Position numbers and translations under genes: made by a program | Shown: positions 34,175-44,500 of the stretch, one piece after another | How the letters are laid out: every line of letters starts with the position of its first letter | Numbering within the stretch: the stretch's first letter is position 1 | Notes under the pieces: model-generated | What the model saw: the letters and a program-made list of their open reading frames with translations, nothing else | Told to the model about the DNA's origin: nothing | Database searches by the model: none | From: Pegethrix bostrychoides GSE-TBD4-15B | Lineage (GTDB): Bacteria > Cyanobacteriota > Cyanobacteriia > Elainellales > Elainellaceae | DNA length: 64,000 bases | Assembly (NCBI GenBank): GCA_019359155.1 | Contig: JAHHHV010000086.1 | Span: 18,443 to 82,442, forward strand | Direction of reading: 5' to 3'

Positions 34175-35437
34175 CTAGGGCACAAACACCGTCAGGCCAT
34201 CGGGAATGCATTCTACCTCAATGGGTGTAGTGCCAATAATCTCGCCATCCACGACGACTTTTTGGGGCGGCGTGGTGGTCACCTTGAGGCGACGCGCTCC
34301 CACATGCAGAATATTCGGATTTTCAGCAGGCTTTAACAGCGCTGCGCCCAACAGCTGGGCAATGGTGCGGATCGCGTCAATTTTGCTGCTGGCGGTGGCA
34401 ATCGTCACGTCTAGCAAACCATCGTCAAACACCACCTGTCCAATGCCTTGCGCCAAAACGGAGGTGATGGGGGCAGCGTTGGCGATGGTGATTGCGCCTG
34501 CCTGAAAATGCTCGATTTTGCCATCGACCTCAACCTCTGTCTCAAACAGCTGCTGTTCGTCGAGCTGCTGCCAGCCCGCCATCAGATAGGCGAGTGCGCC
34601 CCAGCGGTCTTTGGTTTCGCGGTCAGCACGATCGACCACCTCGGCCTCTAGGCCAATTCCGGCCAGCAGAATCATTGGAATACCGTTGCAGTAAGCCGCA
34701 TCAACGGCTCGCGTCTTGCCGGCCAAAATCACCTGACAGGCTCCGCGAATTGGGGTGAGGGCAGTCGGAATACCGAGTGCTGAGGCAAAGGCATTGGCTG
34801 TGCCGCGCGGAATAATCCCCAGCGGCGTTCCTGTCCCCATAATCGCCCCCGCCACTGCCGAAACCGTACCGTCGCCGCCTGAGGCAAGCACCAGATCAGC
34901 ATTGGCGGCGACAGCGCGTTCAGCCAGATGCTCCGCGCAGAGATCGACCGTCGTCTGATGAATTTCCAAATGCACATGCGGTTCCAGCAGTCGCTGAATT
35001 AACGCCAGCTCCTGTTCTGAGTTTCCCTGTCCTGAAACGGGGTTGAAAATCAGATGCGCCACGCGGCTGCGCGCTAACGTGCCGATTACGGAGACGGCGG
35101 TGGCCAGATTGGTAGCAAACGGGATGTCGTAAAGGTTGCAAAGCTGGGCTACCGTTTGCATATGCAGATCGGAGGTCTGCGTTTCGCTAGCATCGACGAG
35201 AAAAATGACGGCGGCCAGATTGCCAGCAGCAACCTCGGCGGCAATCTGCACCTCGCCGCCTCGTCCTTCAGCGGCCACAAGTTCGACTGGCAGACCCGTA
35301 GCGGCGGCGATTTGATTGCCGGTTTGCTCGGTGGCCAGCAGGCGGTAGCGGAGCAGAACTGGCTGGTACTGAGCCACCAATGCGGCGAGTCGGTCTTGGG
35401 TGCGGGGATGAGCAATGAGCGCGATAGTAGCTGCCAT
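34175..35437 (-). CDS. Methylglyoxal-synthase-like domain fused to diacylglycerol/lipid kinase
   Basis: Two domains in one 420-residue chain. Residues 1-120 resemble methylglyoxal synthase: IALIAHPRTQDRLAALVAQY corresponds to the IALIAHDxxK start, followed by FLVDASETQTSDLHMQTVAQ and YDIPFATNLATA. The phosphate-binding start HDxxK and the His of the active site are changed (HPRTQ; Ser in place of His), while the Asp of FLVDA remains, so synthase activity is questionable. Residues 128-420 are a YegS/DagK lipid kinase: HLIFNPVSGQGN, ASGGDGTVSAV with the nucleotide-binding GGDGT, and GIIPRGTANAFA. The kinase would phosphorylate a lipid such as diacylglycerol. The N-terminal domain may be a sensor of triose phosphate or phosphate; that is inference. 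Confidence 0.88.
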   Translation of the reverse strand: MAATIALIAHPRTQDRLAALVAQYQPVLLRYRLLATEQTGNQIAAATGLPVELVAAEGRGGEVQIAAEVAAGNLAAVIFLVDASETQTSDLHMQTVAQLCNLYDIPFATNLATAVSVIGTLARSRVAHLIFNPVSGQGNSEQELALIQRLLEPHVHLEIHQTTVDLCAEHLAERAVAANADLVLASGGDGTVSAVAGAIMGTGTPLGIIPRGTANAFASALGIPTALTPIRGACQVILAGKTRAVDAAYCNGIPMILLAGIGLEAEVVDRADRETKDRWGALAYLMAGWQQLDEQQLFETEVEVDGKIEHFQAGAITIANAAPITSVLAQGIGQVVFDDGLLDVTIATASSKIDAIRTIAQLLGAALLKPAENPNILHVGARRLKVTTTPPQKVVVDGEIIGTTPIEVECIPDGLTVFVP

Positions 35438-35655
35438 ATACAGTCGGTGGGGCTTGAGGAGAATTATGAAGCGGTTAACAAGCTAGAAGCTTATCCTAAC
35501 AATCTGGCGAATCCTGCGGGCAGAAACCTTGAGATTTATCTAAAGAATTGGCTGCACCCTGCACTCTAGGTCATTATGAATGAACCAAATGAATCACCCC
35601 AATCAGATCTGCCTCTAGCCTGGCTCAGATTGCTGGCTGCATCCTCCAGCCCGTT

Positions 35656-35704
35656 TGCCTATTTACGTCTGCCTATTTACGTCTGCCTATTTGCGTCTGC
35701 CTAC
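35656..35704. repeat. 14-bp direct repeats before the aminotransferase gene
   Basis: TGCCTATTTACGTC occurs at 35656-35669 and 35670-35683, with one change at 35684-35697 and a partial fourth copy. The 14-bp period is not a multiple of three, which argues that this stretch is non-coding and that the longer reading frame from 35576 is not used. Confidence 0.9.
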
Positions 35705-35725
35705 CACCGTTCATTGAAAGCCGCT

Positions 35726-37069
35726 ATGCAAGAGTTAACCCGTCCGACCCCCACGCTGAGCCGCGCCGATCTCGAAGCGTTTTGGATGCCGTTCACGGCA
35801 AATCGCCAGTTCAAGGAAAATCCGCGTCTGTTTGTCTCTGCCCAGGATATGCACTACCAAACAATTGACGGGCGGCAGGTGCTAGATGGTACGGCGGGGC
35901 TGTGGTGCGTGAATGCGGGACACTGTCGGCCCCAGATTGTCGAGGCGATCCATCGGCAGGTTTCAACGCTAGACTTTGCGCCGACGTTTCAGATGGGGCA
36001 TCCGGGGGCGTTTGAGCTGGCCAGCCGCTTGACCCAAATGCTGCCGGGGGATTTGAATCACGTATTTTTTGCCAACTCTGGCTCGGAGGCGGTGGATTCG
36101 GCGCTGAAGATTGCGTTGGCTTATCACCGGGAGCGGGGCGAAGGGACGCGGCAGCGGTTAATTGGCCGGGAGCGGGGCTATCACGGCGTAGGGTTTGGCG
36201 GCATTTCGGTGGGCGGGATTGGCTCGAATCGCAAGTTTTTTGGCGGCTTGCTGACGGGGGTAGATCATCTGCCGCATACGCATAGCCTGGAGCATAACGC
36301 TTTTAGCCGTCAGCAGCCGGACTGGGGGGCACATTTGGCGGACGATCTAGAGCGAATTGTGGCGCTGCATGATGCCTCGAATATTGCGGCGGTGATTGTG
36401 GAGCCGGTGGCGGGTTCGACGGGGGTGCTGGTGCCGCCGAAGGACTATTTGCAGCGGCTGCGGGCGATTTGTGACAAGTATGGGATTCTGCTGATTTTTG
36501 ATGAGGTGATTACGGGGTTTGGCCGCTTGGGGACAGGGTTTGCGGCAGATTATTTTGGCGTGGTGCCGGATCTGATTGCGGTGGCTAAAGGCATCACCAA
36601 CGGCACGATTCCGATGGGGGCAGTGTTTGTGCGTCAGGGGATCTATGACAGCTTTATGGATAGCTCGGTGCCGAACGCAATTGAGCTATTTCATGGCTAT
36701 ACCTATTCCGGGCATCCAGTGGCCTGCGCGGCGGCTTTGGCGACGCTGGATCTCTATGAGCAGGAGGGGCTGTTTGAGCGGGCGGCGGCGCTGTCGGGAT
36801 ATTGGGAGGATGCGGTGCATTCGCTGCGAGGGCTGCCGCATGTGATTGACGTACGGAATTTGGGGCTGGTGGCGGGGATTGAGCTGGAGTCGATGCCGGG
36901 TCAGCCGATGGCGCGGGCGTTTGAGTGCTTTTTGCGCTGCTATGAGCGGGGACTGCTGATTCGGACGACGGGGGATATTATTGCGCTGTCGCCGCCGCTG
37001 GTGATTGAGCGGGGGCAGATTGACGAGATGATTGGGATGCTGGGTGAGGTGATTCGGGGATTGCCTTAG
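35726..37069 (+). CDS. Class III aminotransferase, omega-amino-acid:pyruvate type
   Basis: PLP enzyme moving the omega-amino group of beta-alanine or similar amines to pyruvate. I start at the ATG 35726 (MQELTRPTPTLSRADLEAFW), the family N-terminus, since upstream is repeat DNA. Fold-type I motifs: GTAGLWCVNAGHCRP, FFANSGSEAVDSALKIALAY, HGVGFGG, IVEPVAGSTGVLVPP, LIFDEVITGFGRLG with the PLP Asp, and VAKGITNGTIPMGAV with the Schiff-base Lys. The gene is very rich in G on the coding strand, with many GGG, GCG and CTG codons from about 35990 on, unlike its neighbours. Converges on the acetyltransferase gene. Confidence 0.9.
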   Translation: MQELTRPTPTLSRADLEAFWMPFTANRQFKENPRLFVSAQDMHYQTIDGRQVLDGTAGLWCVNAGHCRPQIVEAIHRQVSTLDFAPTFQMGHPGAFELASRLTQMLPGDLNHVFFANSGSEAVDSALKIALAYHRERGEGTRQRLIGRERGYHGVGFGGISVGGIGSNRKFFGGLLTGVDHLPHTHSLEHNAFSRQQPDWGAHLADDLERIVALHDASNIAAVIVEPVAGSTGVLVPPKDYLQRLRAICDKYGILLIFDEVITGFGRLGTGFAADYFGVVPDLIAVAKGITNGTIPMGAVFVRQGIYDSFMDSSVPNAIELFHGYTYSGHPVACAAALATLDLYEQEGLFERAAALSGYWEDAVHSLRGLPHVIDVRNLGLVAGIELESMPGQPMARAFECFLRCYERGLLIRTTGDIIALSPPLVIERGQIDEMIGMLGEVIRGLP

Positions 37070-37110
37070 TGGATTGGGGCAGTGGGGGAGATCCGGGTTG
37101 TGCGAGCCTT

Positions 37111-37127
37111 TTGGGGTGTTCCCCCAA
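37111..37127. terminator. Possible hairpin between convergent genes
   Basis: TTGGGG (37111-37116) and CCCCAA (37122-37127) can pair around a five-base loop, midway between the aminotransferase and acetyltransferase stops. The stem is short and no T-run follows, so this is a weak call. Confidence 0.35.
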
Positions 37128-37175
37128 GCAAGTCTCAGTTCGCAGCCAGCTGCTCTGCCCCGCTCTACCCCCACC

Positions 37176-38399
37176 CTACGTCTCACCCCCTAACTCCTCG
37201 ATCTTCAGCTCAGGTCGCTCCTGCTTAAACGGAATATCCGCATTAATGGCCTCAATCTCCTGCTGCTCTAGCTCATTCATCTCGCCAATATAGCTCTGCA
37301 AAATCTTGGCAAACCGTACATCGTAAAACCGATGCAGCGAGTGATTCGGCATCGCCGGGAACCCGCGCCGCTTCTTATGCCGCCCGCCTGCCCCCGGATC
37401 AAACGTCTGAATCCCGTGGCTCACCGCCCATTCAATCGGGCTGTAGTAGCAAGTCTCAAAATGCAGATTGTCAAACTCCTGCGCCGCGCCCCAGTAGCGC
37501 CCGTAGAGCTGCTCGCCTTTGGTGAGGCAAAACGACATGCCCGTGAGCTGCTCTGGATGATTCTGGTCATAGACGCCAAACAGCACGACGCGGTGGCAGT
37601 AAGTCGGGTAAAGCTGCTCAAAAAACTGCTTGGTCAAATACTTGCTGCCCCAGAAGCCAAACTTATCGCAGGTGTCGCAGTAAAACTGATAGACCTGATC
37701 TAGCAGCTCCAGCGTAATCTGCTCCCCCGTCAGCGGCTCCACTCGCAGCCCCGCCTCAGCCACCGCCTTACGCTCGCGCTTGATGTTGCGCCGCTGGTTA
37801 GCATTAAACGCGCCCAGATAGTCATCAAAATTCTGGAAGTTTTGGTTCGTCCAGACATAGCTATGGTGCAGCCAGCTACTAAAGCCATGCCGCTCCATCA
37901 CCCGCCGCCAGTCTGGGTCAGCATAGAGAAAATTGCAGCCCAAAATCTGGTTGCGACGGCAAAATTGATCGATCGCCGCCACCATCATTTCGGTTAGCGC
38001 ATCCTCATCTTCACCAGGCGCAATCAGAAACCGATAGCCCTCGGCAGGCGTAAATGGCGACATGCCCAAGAGCTTTGGGTAATATTCCATCCCTAGCCGG
38101 TACGCCAGATCTGCCCACTGGTAGTCAAACACAAACTCGCCGTAGCTGTGCCCCTTCAAATACATTGGCGCGGCGGCAACTAGGCTGCGATCCCGCCAGA
38201 GCGTCAGGTGATTTGGCTGCCAGCCCGATTTTGCCGTCGTGCTGCCGGAGCTTTCCATATTGTGCAGCCAGTCCCACTCCAAAAACGGCGTTTGCAGCGG
38301 CATCGCTAGCGCGTCCCACTCGGCCTGCGCCACTTCGGCAATCTGGCTAATCCAGGAAACGGCGTAGCTAGGTTTTTTCTCAAACATACGCTCAAACAT
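37176..38399 (-). CDS. FemAB-like GNAT-family acyltransferase (DUF482 type)
   Basis: About 407 residues, belonging to the FemAB_like family of double-GNAT proteins also annotated as peptidogalycan biosynthesis proteins. Recognisable stretches are TPFLEWDWLHNMESSGSTT, the central NQRRNIKRERKAV and a C-terminal block FDPGAGGRHKKRRGFPAMPN. Real FemABX enzymes add amino acids from aminoacyl-tRNA to peptidoglycan bridges; this family's substrate is not established. A second in-frame ATG (MFEKKPSY) four codons in could be the true start. Confidence 0.85.
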   Translation of the reverse strand: MFERMFEKKPSYAVSWISQIAEVAQAEWDALAMPLQTPFLEWDWLHNMESSGSTTAKSGWQPNHLTLWRDRSLVAAAPMYLKGHSYGEFVFDYQWADLAYRLGMEYYPKLLGMSPFTPAEGYRFLIAPGEDEDALTEMMVAAIDQFCRRNQILGCNFLYADPDWRRVMERHGFSSWLHHSYVWTNQNFQNFDDYLGAFNANQRRNIKRERKAVAEAGLRVEPLTGEQITLELLDQVYQFYCDTCDKFGFWGSKYLTKQFFEQLYPTYCHRVVLFGVYDQNHPEQLTGMSFCLTKGEQLYGRYWGAAQEFDNLHFETCYYSPIEWAVSHGIQTFDPGAGGRHKKRRGFPAMPNHSLHRFYDVRFAKILQSYIGEMNELEQQEIEAINADIPFKQERPELKIEELGGET

Positions 38400-38442
38400 A
38401 CGGCAGCGGGGGAGGAGAATAAATCGATGAACAAAGGTTTCT

Positions 38443-39138
38443 TTAAGTTACATTAACTTGCTCATCGCTGCTTTGCCGCCGCCGATAATGCAAAAACACC
38501 TCAGAGCCAGCCACCTCTGCCGAAAGCAAAATCAATCGAGGAGCCGTTGCCTCCAAAAAACCCGCTCCCGCCACCAGACTTGGCGCCGCTCCGCCCAAAA
38601 TCAGCGGGCAAACTGTCAGCCACAGCTCGTCGATTAGATCAAACGCCAGCAGCGAAGCCACTAATCTGCCGCCGCCCGTCACCACCAGCCGCGCTAGCCC
38701 TAGTCTCCCCAGCTCAGCTATCGCCTGATCTGGCGCTTCAGAGTAGAATGACAGCACCCGCTCAAATTCTGGGCGGTCTTGCCAGAAGGCCAGTCTCTCA
38801 GTGGTTGTTAGCAGCCAGCGCGGCACCGACTGCTGGAAAAAGCGCAGCTGCGGATCGAGCACTCCTGATCCGGAACAGACGATCTGGACAGGCTGAGGCG
38901 GCTTTCTCTGTGCCTCTCGCTGCTGCAAGAGCTGCGGATGGGTGACTCTCAGCGTCGTGCCGTAAGCTCGCAGCGTTCCCGCGCCAAACAGCACCCCGTC
39001 GGCTTGAGCAATTTGAGTTTCTAGGTGATCTCTATCGGCAGCAGAGCCAAACCGAGCAGCAGAATGGTGAACGTCAGCAATTTTGCCATCAGCGCTGATT
39101 GCCAAAACAACGGTTGTGTGGGGTCGAGATTGCATCAC
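38443..39138 (-). CDS. RibD C-terminal (dihydrofolate-reductase-like) family reductase
   Basis: NADPH-dependent reductase domain related to the pyrimidine reductase half of RibD. Signatures: TVVLAISADGKIAD at the N-terminus, DGVLFGAGTLRAYG, LVVTGGGRLVASLLAFDLIDEL and WLTVCPLILGGAAP. Stand-alone, without the deaminase half, 231 residues. In cyanobacteria, separate enzymes of this kind may complete riboflavin synthesis; the function here is inferred from family. Ends 44 bp upstream of the start of the acetyltransferase gene, same strand. Confidence 0.86.
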   Translation of the reverse strand: MMQSRPHTTVVLAISADGKIADVHHSAARFGSAADRDHLETQIAQADGVLFGAGTLRAYGTTLRVTHPQLLQQREAQRKPPQPVQIVCSGSGVLDPQLRFFQQSVPRWLLTTTERLAFWQDRPEFERVLSFYSEAPDQAIAELGRLGLARLVVTGGGRLVASLLAFDLIDELWLTVCPLILGGAAPSLVAGAGFLEATAPRLILLSAEVAGSEVFLHYRRRQSSDEQVNVT

Positions 39139-39379
39139 GAAGCTGCATCTAGCGTAATTGGGGTTCTAAAATCAGGGGTATCAAAAATCAGACGCATCAA
39201 AAGCAGCGCAGATCTGCGGCGGTCGCCTCTATAGGCAGTTGCCTTTATATTCAGTGAAGACTTCTTGAAGAAACGGTTTCTGTAACGGATGACAAACCTA
39301 CCCCAACGGGTTCGGTATTAATCTTAGTAGGGGGAGCGCGTCCGGGTGTGAACTTCATACCTCAGCTTGGAAAGTAACT

Positions 39380-41389
39380 ATGGCAATGGTGGGTCAATCT
39401 TCGTTTCGTCGGATTCTGCTGTTGCGAATTCTGTTGCTCAGCATCCCAATTTTGTTTTTGGGTATGGCAGTCACCTTTCGCAAAGCCAGAAGCAGTCTGC
39501 TCCAGACCGCGCGCGAAAACCTAGAGCAGAGCGCAGTGGGCAAAGCCGTCACGATTCAAGATTCGATCAACGCTCTCCAGACTAGTCTGTCCATTGCCAG
39601 CGAGACAGCGCCACTCCAGTTTGGTTCGCCTGAGTCAGCCGCAGTTTTTCTCAATCGGCTTCAAAAGCAGCTGCCCACAGAGGTGAGCTGCCTCCAGCTC
39701 AAAGATCTGGAGAACCCGCAGATGATCGCCAGCACCTGCGGCAATCGAATCCTCGATGCGGTGAACACCCAGGACTGGGCAAAGAACACCCAGGACTTGG
39801 CAAAACAGCGCGACAGTTCGGCTGAGCTAAACCGCGACCACACCCTGACGGTCAATACGCTCAACCGCCCCAGCTCAACAGAAGGCAGTCCGCTGAATCT
39901 GCTGGTCAGCACCGCCGTCTACAGCACCACCGGACAGCTGCGCTACAGCCTCACAGCCCAAACCGCCATTCGCCAGGGTAAGACGCTAACGCCGCTCCAG
40001 CAGCAGGGCGAGACGATTGTGATTGATCAAGACGGTAAGTTTTTGGCGCATCCGCAGCAGGGACAGGTTGGACTCAACATTGCCCAGGGCACCAACGGTG
40101 ATCGGTTCCAGGATATCCTCAGCAACATTCGGCGGGGCGATGCGGACTCGCGGCATTTGTTTAACCTGTCGGGAGAGCAAACTGAATGGATCGCGGGCTT
40201 TAGCCCGATGACGGTGCCAATTACCCGAAAACAGAAGGAAACTTGGGCGGTGCTGGCCGTTACGCCAGCTGACAATGCGCTGGACGGGCTGGCCGATATC
40301 ACCCAGATCTTACTAATCCTGACGGTCGGGCTGCTGGCGGCGCATCTGCTGGCGATGCTCTACATGGCGCGGGATCTGGCGCTGCCGATTGAGCAGCTGG
40401 GCAAATATGCGCTGCGAATCCACAAGCGCGACCCCTTAGAGCGCGCCCCCAAAAACTTCCGCATCCGCGAACTCAACCACCTGGCCGAAGTGCTCGACAA
40501 CATGGTGGGGCGACTGGAGGAACGCGCCAAAGAGCTAGAGTCAGCTTGGCAGGAGGCAGAAGCCGCCAATCAGCTGAAAAGCCGATTTTTGGCGACGACT
40601 TCTCACGAGCTGCGAACGCCACTGAACGCCATTATTGGCAGCATTCGGCTCGTCAAAGATGGCTGCTGCGACAGCCGCGAGGAAGAAGTTGAGTTTTTGG
40701 AACAGGCCGATAAGGCAGCGATTCACCTGCTGAAAATTATCAATGACCTGCTAGACATCCAGCGGATCGAGGAGAAGAAGCTGCCGCTGGCGATTGAAAC
40801 CACCGATCTGCGTCAGATTCTCAAAGATGCCGTCGATCTCGAAACGGTGGCCGCGCAGCAGAAAAATCTGGCGCTAAATTTCACGAAGCCGCCAGAGCCA
40901 ATCATGGTACGGGTTGATCCCGGTCGGCTCCAACAGGTGTTTATCAACATCATTCACAATGCGATCAAATTTACCGACCACGGCAGCATCACGATTCAGA
41001 CGCGGCTAGAGTCGATTCCGCAGGATTTGCCGTCGCGCTCAGCCACGCCCAGCAGTAACGGCAACGGTCATCATCCCGATCCGTATGAGGTGGAAGACTG
41101 GGTGGTGATTACGATTCAGGACACGGGTATTGGCATTGATTTGGCGCAGCAGCACAAGCTGTTTCGTCCATTTGTGATGGTAGATGGCTCAACCACGCGC
41201 AAGGCGGAAGGCACAGGGCTGGGACTAGCGATTTCCCGCAACCTCGTCGAAATGATGGGTGGACAAATCGGGCTGCACAGTCCCGGCCCGGATCAGGGCA
41301 CAACCGTCAAGGTAACGCTGCCGCTGCTCAGCCTGCAAACCCGGCGAGATCTAGAGCGGCCTTCGGTGGCGGAATCAGCTAAGGCGTAG
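39380..41389 (+). CDS. Cache-domain sensor histidine kinase
   Basis: Membrane kinase of 669 residues: transmembrane segment at about 12-30, a large extracytoplasmic dCache-like sensor (31-310, with DQDGKFLAHP and GFSPMTVP), a second segment at about 313-337, HAMP, coiled coil, HisKA with TTSHELRTPLNAIIGSIRL, and HATPase (INIIHNAIKFTDHG, IQDTGIGIDL, GTGLGLAIS). The ATG has GGAAAG five bases upstream. A 21-bp duplication encodes NTQDWAK/NTQDLAK in the sensor. No response regulator is adjacent, so partner and ligand are unknown; Cache domains often bind small organic molecules. Confidence 0.92.
   Translation: MAMVGQSSFRRILLLRILLLSIPILFLGMAVTFRKARSSLLQTARENLEQSAVGKAVTIQDSINALQTSLSIASETAPLQFGSPESAAVFLNRLQKQLPTEVSCLQLKDLENPQMIASTCGNRILDAVNTQDWAKNTQDLAKQRDSSAELNRDHTLTVNTLNRPSSTEGSPLNLLVSTAVYSTTGQLRYSLTAQTAIRQGKTLTPLQQQGETIVIDQDGKFLAHPQQGQVGLNIAQGTNGDRFQDILSNIRRGDADSRHLFNLSGEQTEWIAGFSPMTVPITRKQKETWAVLAVTPADNALDGLADITQILLILTVGLLAAHLLAMLYMARDLALPIEQLGKYALRIHKRDPLERAPKNFRIRELNHLAEVLDNMVGRLEERAKELESAWQEAEAANQLKSRFLATTSHELRTPLNAIIGSIRLVKDGCCDSREEEVEFLEQADKAAIHLLKIINDLLDIQRIEEKKLPLAIETTDLRQILKDAVDLETVAAQQKNLALNFTKPPEPIMVRVDPGRLQQVFINIIHNAIKFTDHGSITIQTRLESIPQDLPSRSATPSSNGNGHHPDPYEVEDWVVITIQDTGIGIDLAQQHKLFRPFVMVDGSTTRKAEGTGLGLAISRNLVEMMGGQIGLHSPGPDQGTTVKVTLPLLSLQTRRDLERPSVAESAKA
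39764..39805. repeat. 21-bp in-frame duplication in kinase sensor domain
   Basis: AACACCCAGGACTGGGCAAAG (39764-39784) is followed directly by a copy with two changes (39785-39805), giving the peptide repeat NTQDWAK NTQDLAK. Confidence 0.85.
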
Positions 41390-41545
41390 TTATCTACTGA
41401 TAGATATAGCTAGCTAGAGCCGCAAGCTCAGCCGCTGCCGCAGAAAAGAGCCTGAGAGATCAGATTTTTACCGATAGATCACGGTTTAATGGTATAAATT
41501 CTGCCTGCGCCCCTCTGAGTTTGAGCAAAAGTTTGAGCAAGACGC

Positions 41546-44500
41546 ATGAGTCAATACGGGTACTACCGCCATCCGACCGTGAGCGGCGAGCGGGTTGTTT
41601 TTGTCTGCGAGGATGACCTTTGGAGCCTGCCATTGCAGGGCGGCTTAGCAATCAGGCTAACGGCGAATTTGGCACAGGTACAGCGGCCACTGCTGTCGCC
41701 AGACGGCCTGCATTTGGCTTTTGTGGGGCGCGAGGAAGGCCATGCTGAGGTGTACTGTATGCCCGCAGTTGGAGGTATAGCGCGGCGCTTGACCTTTATG
41801 GGATCAGCCAAGGTGGCGGGCTGGAGTCCCGGCGGAGAGATCGTCTTTGTCAGCAGCGCTCAGCAGCCGATTGAGCGAATGGATCATCTCTACAGCATCT
41901 CGCCTGAAGGCGGACAGCCGCAGCTCTTGCCCTACGGATTGGCGCATAGCGTCGCCTTTGGCTCTAGTGGGCGAGTCGTGATTGGCCGCAACACCGACGA
42001 GCCCGCCTATTGGAAGCGCTACCGGGGCGGCAAAATGGGCGTGCTCTGGGTAGATGCAGCGGGCACCGGTCAGTTCCGGAAGCTCATCGAGATCAATGGC
42101 AACCTGGACTCGCCGATCTGGATTGGCGAGCGCATTTACTTTCTGTCCGATCACGAGGGAATCGGCAACCTCTATTCCTGTACGCCAACCGGCGAAGATT
42201 TGCAGCCGCACACGCAGCACCGGGACTACTACGCTCGCAACGCCAGCAGCGATGGCCAAACGATTGTCTACCACGCCGGAGCCGAGCTGTTCCGATTTGA
42301 TCCGCTGTCCCCAGCCACCAGCCAGCCAATCCCGGTGCAGTTTCACAGCCCGCGCCTCCAACGACAGCGCAAGTTCGTCAATCCAGCTGAGTTTTTAGAA
42401 GACTATGGCCTGCATCCGGACGGCCATTCAGTGGTGATTACCAGTCGGGGCAAGAGCTTTTGCTTTAGCAACTGGGAAGGGGCAGTGTTTCAGCTAGGCC
42501 AGCCAGAAAATCAGCCAGCAGGGCGATATCGTCTCACGCAGTGGCTCAACGACGGGCAGCGCTTAGTCGGAGTCTGCGATCGCAGCGGTATTGAGACACT
42601 CGAAATTCTCTCGCCTGAGTTTGACCAGTCTCCCCGGCCGCTTACCGGACTCAACATTGGCCGGGTGGAGCAGCTCGCTGTTTCGCCAGTGGCCGACCAG
42701 CTGGTTCTGACCAACCATCGGCAGGAGTTAATTTGGGTCGATCTGGTTAGCGCCGCAATCCGCCAGCTCGACCGCAGCGACTATGACGCGATCCAAGGCT
42801 TTTGCTGGTCGCCAGACGGGGAGTGGGTTGCCTACGGCATGGCTGAAGTTCAGCATACGGTTTCGATTAAGCTCTGCCAGGTTGAGAGCGGCACGACGCA
42901 CCTGCTAACGCCACCTCGATTTCGAGATACCCAGCCAGCCTTTGATCCAGCCGGAAAATTTATCTACTTTCTCTCGGTGCGCGAGTTCAATCCGGTCTAC
43001 GATCGAGTCTACTTCGACCTCAGCTTCCCCAAGGCGATGCGGCCATTTTTGATTGCGCTACAAGCCGAGACTGCCTCGCCGTTTGGGCCTGTCACCCGAT
43101 CGCTCAGCGCCAGCCTGCCCCCAATTCAGCCAGATATCCCGGAGGCGGAGCCAGAGCTGTCAGAAGCTGCCGATACGGCTCCCGCCGCTGAAGAGCCGCC
43201 TGCCCCTGCTGAACGGACTCCGGCTGAACCTACCTCGCCTGCCCCGCTCAACATCGACTTCGAGGGCATCCAGCAGCGGATTCTGGGCTTCCCGGTAGCC
43301 GAGGGCATCTATGGGCAGATCCATGGGTTAGAGGGCAAAGTGCTGCTGACGACGTTCCCGGTGCAGAGCAGCTTGGGCGGGCAGCAGCCCAAGGAAAAGC
43401 CCTCGCTGGAGCTGTATGACTTTGAGTCCCAGAAGCAGGAGCGGCTAGCTGAGGCCAACGATTTCCGACTCGCCAAAGATCAAAAAACGCTGATTTATCG
43501 AGCTGGATATCGGCTGCGAGTTTGCGAGATTAGCAGCCTTAGCTCGCTAGAGCGCGACCGCAAAGAAGCTGAGCCAGGGCGCAAGAGCGGCTGGCTGGAT
43601 CTAAATCGAGTGCGGCTTTCGGTCAATCCTGAGCAGGAGTGGCCGCAGATGTTTCGCGAGGCTTGGCGGCTGCAGCAAGAGCAATTTTGGACAGCAGATC
43701 TCTCTGGCGTAGACTGGCTGCGCGTGTTTGAGCGCTATCGTCCGCTGCTGGAGCGAATTGGCTGTCGCTCTGAGCTTTCCGATCTCATCTGGGAAATGCA
43801 GGGAGAGCTCGGTACGTCTCACGCCTACGAGGGCGGCGGCGACTACCGCGAGTCGCCACAGTACCCAATCGGCTTTCTGGGCGCAGACTTTAGCTATGAT
43901 CCCGACTCAGATGCCTATCGCGTCGAGCGGATTATTCAAGGCGATGCCTGGAGCGAGCAGGGTTCGCCCCTGAGTCAGCTAGGGGTAAATGTCCGGGCGG
44001 GCGATCTGCTGCTAGCAATTGATGGCCAGCCGCTGAGTCGGTATCTAGCTCCCCAAGAGCTGCTGGTGAATCGAGCTAGATCTGAGGTGGCGCTGACCTT
44101 CGCTGGCGCGGGTTCTGCGACTGGTTCCGGAGCAGATCAGCGCCAGCCCCCGCATCGCACGATTACTGTCAAAACGCTGCGAAGCGAAACACCGCTGCGC
44201 TACCGCGCCTGGGTTGAGGCCAACCATCAGCAGGTGCAGGCGGCTACCGACGGTCAGATTGGCTATCTGCATATTCCCGACATGGGGCCAGCGGGCTATG
44301 CCGAGTTTCACCGCTACTATTTCGCTGAGGTCTACAAAAACGGTCTGATTATCGACCTGCGCTACAACCGGGGCGGCTTTGTCTCACAGCTAATTCTCGA
44401 AAAGCTGGCGCGGCGGCGCTTGGGCTACGATGTTACCCGCTGGAGCAAGCCTGTGCCGTTTCCGTTTGATTCGGTGGCTGGGCCAATGGTGGCGATCACC

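Noticed and set aside
35156..35569. Plus-strand ORF antisense to the lipid-kinase fusion gene
   Set aside because: Translation is a shadow of the conserved N-terminal domain read on the other strand.
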